From the NCBI GenBank assembly GCA_026393985.1, contig JAPKZB010000081.1, forward strand, positions 155,942 to 219,941: a stretch of DNA of 64,000 nucleotides. The letters run 5' to 3'. Below the pieces are notes generated by a model, which worked only from the letters and a program-made list of their open reading frames with translations, was not told the DNA's origin and made no database searches. The translations under genes and the position numbers were made by a program. The stretch comes from Acidobacteriota bacterium. Lineage in GTDB: Bacteria; Acidobacteriota; Terriglobia; Bryobacterales; Bryobacteraceae. Positions 60,043 through 64,000 of this stretch are shown here, one piece after another. Numbering within the stretch: the first letter of the stretch is position 1; every line of letters begins with the position of its first letter.

Positions 60043-63000
60043 CTATCGTCTAAGGTCGAGAGTCGTCGGGAATTCCGGGTTCGGCTCCTGCACCGGCAAC
60101 CCCACCTCTCCCGGCGTACCGGAGTAAGCGAAGAACCGAGCCGCCCGGCGGCCCTGCGCTTCGTTCGCGTTCACCGGAAACGTCTCGTAGTTCCGCCCCC
60201 CAGGGTGCGCCACGTGATAAAGACAGCCGCCCACCGAAAGGCGCGTTTCGCGGTCAAGCAGGTCAAACCGAAGCGGCGTATGCACCCCAATCGTCGGATG
60301 CAGGCACCGGGGCGGCTGCCAGGCCCGGTAGCGGACGCCGGCGACGAACTCGCCGTGCGTGCCGGTGGGCCGCAGCGGAACCGCGCGGCCATTGCACGTC
60401 AGCGTGTGGCGTTCCCCCACCATGTTCCGTACCCGCACCTGCACCCGCTCCACCGACGAATCCACATAGCGCGTCGTGCCCCCCGCCCCGGGCTCCTCCC
60501 CAAGCACATACCAGGGCTCAATCGCCTGCCGGAGCTCGATTTCGATGCCCTGGTAATTCGCCACGCCGTAAACCGGGAAGCGGAACTCAAAATGGGGCGC
60601 AAACCACGCCCCCTCGAAGGGGTAGCCGGACTTGCGCAGAAAACCCAGGACTTCGGCAAAGTCCTGTTCGACAAAGGCGGGCAGCAGAAACTGATCGTGC
60701 AAACGGGAGCCCCAGCGGATGGGCTTCTCGCGGTACGGCGTCCGCCAGAAGGCGGCGACCAGCGCGCGGAGCAGCAACTGCTGCGTCAGGCTCATGCGCG
60801 CGTGGGGCGGCATCTCAAACGCGCGCATCTCAAGCAGACCCAGCCGCCCCGTCGCCGAGTCCGGCGAGTACAGCTTATCGATGCAGAATTCGGCGCGATG
60901 CGTGTTCCCGGTCACATCCACGAACAGATTGCGGAAAACACGATCCACCAGCCACGGCAACTGGTCGGCCGGATACCGCTGCTGGTCAATCACGCCGCAA
61001 GCGATTTCGAACTCATAGACCGAGTCAAAGCGGGTTTCGTCGAGCCGGGGCGCCTGCGAGGTGGGCCCAATAAACGTGCCGGAGAATAGGTACGACAGCG
61101 ACGGATGGTTGAGCCAGAACGTGGCCAGCGACCGCAGCAGGTCCGGGCGGCGGAGGAAGGGGCTATCGGCCGGGTTGGCGGCGCCCATCACAATGTGGTT
61201 GCCGCCGCCGGTACCGGTGTGACGGCCATCGAGCATAAACTTCTCCGTGCCCAGGCGGCACAGGCGGGCGGTGGCATAAAGTCGCGTCGTGTCTTCGACG
61301 AGCGTCTTCCAGTCCGCCGCGGGGTTGGTATTCACCTCAAGCACGCCCGGGTCTGGCGTGACTTTAATCTGGCGGAGACGGTGGTCAAATGGAGGCGTGT
61401 AGCCTTCCATCAGGACGGGGGTGCCGAGGCGGGCGGCCGTGTCCTCGACGGCAAAGAGCAGTTCAACGTATTCGGCGGCCGAGGCAACCGGCGGCAGGAA
61501 GATATGGAGCCGGCCCTGGCGCGCTTCAACGGCGAGAGCCGTGCGAACCGTGGCGCCCGGTGCGACGACGCGGTCCTGTTCCTGCACCTGCTGGCGGGCG
61601 CGTGTCTCGTCCGCGCCAACGGGCAGAGTCCGCTGCGTGACGGCCAGCGGAAGCGGCCCGCGCGGAGCGAACGGATCGATGCCATACACCCGCCGGATAC
61701 TGGCGTTCGACTCCCAGGGCAAGCTCTGCAGCGGCAGCCGGAAGCCGACCGGCGAGTCGCCCGGAACCAGAAACAGATGACGCGCGCGCAGCATCCACAG
61801 GCCGGACTGCCACTCCGGGCCGTCCTTCCCGTAGCCGCGCTGCAGCGGCAGCACGTAGCCCGAGGGCGTGTTCAGGCCGCGCTCGAAAACCCGGCGCAGA
61901 CGGTCGCGCTCCTCCGGGTCGTCCAGGCGATTCTCCTGGGGTTCCACGTTGATCGGGAGCTGCCGCTCCTTTTGGATGTACTCAATAGGGTCCTCGTAGG
62001 CGGCCACGACGAACTCCGCCGAAACGCGCAGACGGTCAGCGAGGGCCTCGGCAAAGCGGCGAGCCTCTTCGTCGCCGTAGCCGTAGTCCTGTTCGGGGTT
62101 GGCGATCCAGCGTTCGTCGCGCCAGAGCGCTTCCCCATCGGTGCGCCAGTAGCAGGTGAAGGCCCAGCGCGGGAGCGATTCGCCCGGGTACCACTTGCCC
62201 TGCCCAAAGTGGAGCAGACCCTTCGGGGCGATCTGGTCGCGGAGCCGTCGAATCAGCTGGCCGGCCCGGCGCTCCTTCTCCGGCCCCAGCGCGGCCGTGT
62301 TCCACTCCGCCCCGTCCATGTCGTCGATCGAGACAAACGTGGGTTCGCCGCCCATCGTCAGGCGAACATCCCCAGCCCGCAGGTCGGCATCCACCGCGTT
62401 GCCGAGCCGGTCGATGGCCGCCCACTGCTCATCCGTGTAGGGCTTGGTCACGCGCGGATCCTCGTGGATGCGGGTGACCGACATGTGGTGTTCAAATTCC
62501 ACCTGGCAGGGGCTGACCAGACCCGTCACCGGGGCCGCCGACGTGGGGTCCGGCGTCGCGGCCAGCGGAATGTGGCCCTCGCCGGCAAACAAACCCGACG
62601 TCGGATCGAGGCCCACCCAGCCTGCGCCCGGAAGAAAAACCTCCGTCCACGCGTGCAGATCGGTGAAGTCAGCCTCCGGGCCCGAAGGGCCGTCCAGCGA
62701 TCTCTCGTCCGCCTTCAGCTGGATAAGATAGCCGGAGACGAAGCGGGCCGCCAGGCCAAGATGCCGGAGCGCTTCAACGAGCAGCCAGGCCGAGTCGCGG
62801 CAGGAGCCGGAGGCTTTGGCCAGCGTCTCCTCCGGCGTTTGGACGCCAGGCTCCATGCGGATGCAGTAGCGGACCAGGTGCTGGAGCTGGGCGTTCAAAT
62901 CAAACAGAAAGGAGGTGGTTTGTTTGGGCGTCCGCGGGATGCCGGCGAGAAAGTGTTCAAGCAGCGGGGTCAGCGGTTGCGTTTCAAGGAACGGGCGAAG

Positions 63001-63339
63001 CTCCCGGCCGAGCGTGGCGTCGTAGCAGAAGGGGAAGTGTTCGGCCTCCGGTTCCAGGAAGAAGTCGAACGGATTCAGCACGCTCATATCGGCGGTGAGC
63101 GCGACATCGACGGAGAAGTGGTCGGTCGGATCAGGGAAGACGAGGCGGGCAAGCCAATTGCCCTGCGGATCCTGTTGCCAGTTCAGGAAATGCTTGCCGG
63201 GCGAGACGCTGAGGGCGTAGGAGTGGATGGGGGTGCGGGAATGGGGAGCGGGGCGAAGGCGGACGACCTGCGGCGAAAGCGTCACCAGCCGGTCGTAATG
63301 ATAGATGGTCTTGTGGTGGAGCGAAACGCGGATGGCCAT
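60043..63339 (-). CDS. Transglutaminase-like plus DUF2126 protein
   Basis: 1098 aa from MAIRVSLHHKTIYHYDR at 63339; the open frame beyond is a shadow of the redoxin pseudogene. N-terminal bacterial transglutaminase N domain (LSPQVVRLRPAPHSRTPIHSY), core domain with catalytic Cys in KASGSCRDSAWLLVEALRHLG, His in DLHAWTEVFLPGAGWVGLDPTSG, Asp in the same block. The long DUF2126 part follows (TMGGEPTFVSIDDMDGAEWN, FGQGKWYPGESLPRWAF, GGGNHIVMGAANPADSPFLRRPDLL). The family often accompanies circularly permuted ATP-grasp/alpha-E proteins in a peptide-modification system; those are not in the window. Confidence 0.92.
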   Translation of the reverse strand: MAIRVSLHHKTIYHYDRLVTLSPQVVRLRPAPHSRTPIHSYALSVSPGKHFLNWQQDPQGNWLARLVFPDPTDHFSVDVALTADMSVLNPFDFFLEPEAEHFPFCYDATLGRELRPFLETQPLTPLLEHFLAGIPRTPKQTTSFLFDLNAQLQHLVRYCIRMEPGVQTPEETLAKASGSCRDSAWLLVEALRHLGLAARFVSGYLIQLKADERSLDGPSGPEADFTDLHAWTEVFLPGAGWVGLDPTSGLFAGEGHIPLAATPDPTSAAPVTGLVSPCQVEFEHHMSVTRIHEDPRVTKPYTDEQWAAIDRLGNAVDADLRAGDVRLTMGGEPTFVSIDDMDGAEWNTAALGPEKERRAGQLIRRLRDQIAPKGLLHFGQGKWYPGESLPRWAFTCYWRTDGEALWRDERWIANPEQDYGYGDEEARRFAEALADRLRVSAEFVVAAYEDPIEYIQKERQLPINVEPQENRLDDPEERDRLRRVFERGLNTPSGYVLPLQRGYGKDGPEWQSGLWMLRARHLFLVPGDSPVGFRLPLQSLPWESNASIRRVYGIDPFAPRGPLPLAVTQRTLPVGADETRARQQVQEQDRVVAPGATVRTALAVEARQGRLHIFLPPVASAAEYVELLFAVEDTAARLGTPVLMEGYTPPFDHRLRQIKVTPDPGVLEVNTNPAADWKTLVEDTTRLYATARLCRLGTEKFMLDGRHTGTGGGNHIVMGAANPADSPFLRRPDLLRSLATFWLNHPSLSYLFSGTFIGPTSQAPRLDETRFDSVYEFEIACGVIDQQRYPADQLPWLVDRVFRNLFVDVTGNTHRAEFCIDKLYSPDSATGRLGLLEMRAFEMPPHARMSLTQQLLLRALVAAFWRTPYREKPIRWGSRLHDQFLLPAFVEQDFAEVLGFLRKSGYPFEGAWFAPHFEFRFPVYGVANYQGIEIELRQAIEPWYVLGEEPGAGGTTRYVDSSVERVQVRVRNMVGERHTLTCNGRAVPLRPTGTHGEFVAGVRYRAWQPPRCLHPTIGVHTPLRFDLLDRETRLSVGGCLYHVAHPGGRNYETFPVNANEAQGRRAARFFAYSGTPGEVGLPVQEPNPEFPTTLDLRR

Positions 63340-63395
63340 GGCGTGCGAAGCCTTGAGGGTAGCAAAGCCAGGCTGGCCGCCGTGCGCCCCCACGC

Positions 63396-63772
63396 CTACG
63401 GCAGCAACTTCTTCATCTGCGCGGCCAGGTCGCGGTAGGCGGCCTCGCTGAACAGACCGGTGTACTTCCAAGCCACCTTCCCCTGCGGATCAAGCACCAG
63501 CAGATAGGCGGCGCCCTCCGCCCGGTAACCCATTCGTTTCTTCCATTCGCCGGCGCCGCCGTACACCGGGATCACATGCTCATGGTCCTCCTTCGGCGTG
63601 CCGCGCCGCATGCCGCTATGGATGAACCAACCTCGAAGAAGGTCGCGCGGGGCTCCTTGCCGAAATCGGCCCGGAAGCGCTTGGCGAACTCTGCGACGGG
63701 AAAACGCGATTTGTAAGTGAAGCCCATGGCCACAAAGGCCACCTGGCCCGCCGCGGCCTCCGGCAGTTGCGC
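63396..63772 (-). pseudogene. Decayed second copy of the redoxin-like gene
   Basis: The - strand encodes AQLPEAAAGQVAFVAMGFTYKSRFPVAEFAKRF...ATFFEV in one frame and WFIHSGMRRGTPKEDHEHVIPVYGGAGEW to AAQMKKLLP in another, closely matching 58702-59217. Relative to the intact gene about 34 bp are missing near 63628, removing PVIGGMAVMGK and shifting the frame. The first ~37 codons, including the signal peptide, are absent and replaced by repeat sequence. Clearly a pseudogene by deletion and 5' truncation. Confidence 0.85.
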
Positions 63773-63831
63773 CCGGCGGGAGCGCACAGGCCGCGCAGGC
63801 CCGGCACCAACGGGCGAGGAACGCACCCCTC

Positions 63832-64000
63832 CTGCCGGGCCGAAGCGAGTCCGTTGTGCGCGGTTCCAAAAAGAGCGCACAGGCCGAAGCGAGGCCGTCG
63901 TGCGCGGATCCAAAAAAGCGTACAGGCCGAAGCGAGGCCGTCGTGCGCGGATCCAAAAAAGCGTACAGGCCGAAGCGAGGCCGTCGTGCGCGGATCCAAA
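63832..64000. repeat. 43-bp tandem hairpin repeat, at least four units, running off the window
   Basis: Units at 63832-63874 (diverged), 63875-63917, 63918-63960 and 63961 to the edge. The second unit has arms GCGCAC and GTGCGC enclosing GGCC(gaagcga)GGCC, so each can fold into a hairpin, and ends in a run of As. Not a multiple of 3 and no credible ORF. The 63773-63831 stretch is a degenerate related sequence. Confidence 0.88.

Noticed and set aside
63832..64000. CRISPR or integron array at the right edge
   Set aside because: Units abut without unique spacers; the 43-bp hairpin pattern fits a REP-like tandem repeat.

Overview
The window looks like chromosomal DNA of a high-GC, Gram-negative Acidobacteriota, most likely of the Bryobacterales/Solibacteraceae type. 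This is inferred from family content: PSD1/DUF1549-DUF1553 proteins, DUF1501, CRTAC1 (FG-GAP plus UnbV) proteins, DUF1080, several multihaem cytochromes, a PEP-CTERM-like protein, and outer-membrane functions (LptD, KdsC, heptose-phosphate adenylyltransferase, SurA-like foldase). I see no insertion sequence, prophage, CRISPR array, rRNA or convincing tRNA.

Layout. 0-6 kb: a truncated PSD1 cytochrome protein, divergent from a copper-monooxygenase-like protein with a haem c motif, then lactonase and lptD. 6-13 kb: zinc-ribbon RDD membrane protein, pgi, a RibBA/RibBX-like protein, and the helicase-PdeM pair of ligase-associated DNA repair. 13-24 kb: a secreted unknown, a nucleoside deaminase scrambled by tandem repeats, a TPP enzyme with a Gfo/Idh oxidoreductase, a PEP-CTERM-like protein, a DUF3179 membrane protein with an in-frame TGA, an amidohydrolase, miaE and DUF1080. 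24-35 kb: the overlapping operon acpP-fabF-etfB-etfA, then esterase-hldE(C), mfd-parvulin-YhaM-BlaI. 35-43.8 kb: fabH-inositol oxygenase, a SprT-like and a DUF547 protein, and a molybdenum hydroxylase operon ending in a tiny Cys-rich protein, DUF1326 and a glutathione peroxidase. 43.8-58.5 kb: sugar-phosphate and lipid genes, kdsC with an archaeal-looking ACT-DUF5612 gene, then three heptahaem cytochromes around PSD1, DUF1501 and CRTAC1 genes. 58.5-64 kb: a redoxin-like protein, RidA, a giant transglutaminase/DUF2126 protein, a decayed second redoxin copy and 43-bp hairpin repeats running off the edge.

Strongest observation: the DUF3179 frame is open on both sides of a single TGA that replaces the first Cys of its conserved CxxC. 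Nine nt after the TGA is a perfect 17-nt hairpin with loop GGUCU, very like the bacterial SECIS of fdhF. It is a candidate new selenoprotein (alternative: recent nonsense mutation). Other notable points are a deaminase carrying five 14-bp and seven 18-bp repeats, with a G-run indel that exactly offsets the 14-bp array; many first-in-transcript genes with a -10-like box only 5-9 nt before the start codon, suggesting leaderless mRNAs; a RibBA homologue missing catalytic residues in both domains; and a 15-kb block whose + strand is strongly C-rich whatever the gene direction.

All function calls rest on reading translations by eye; no database search was run.
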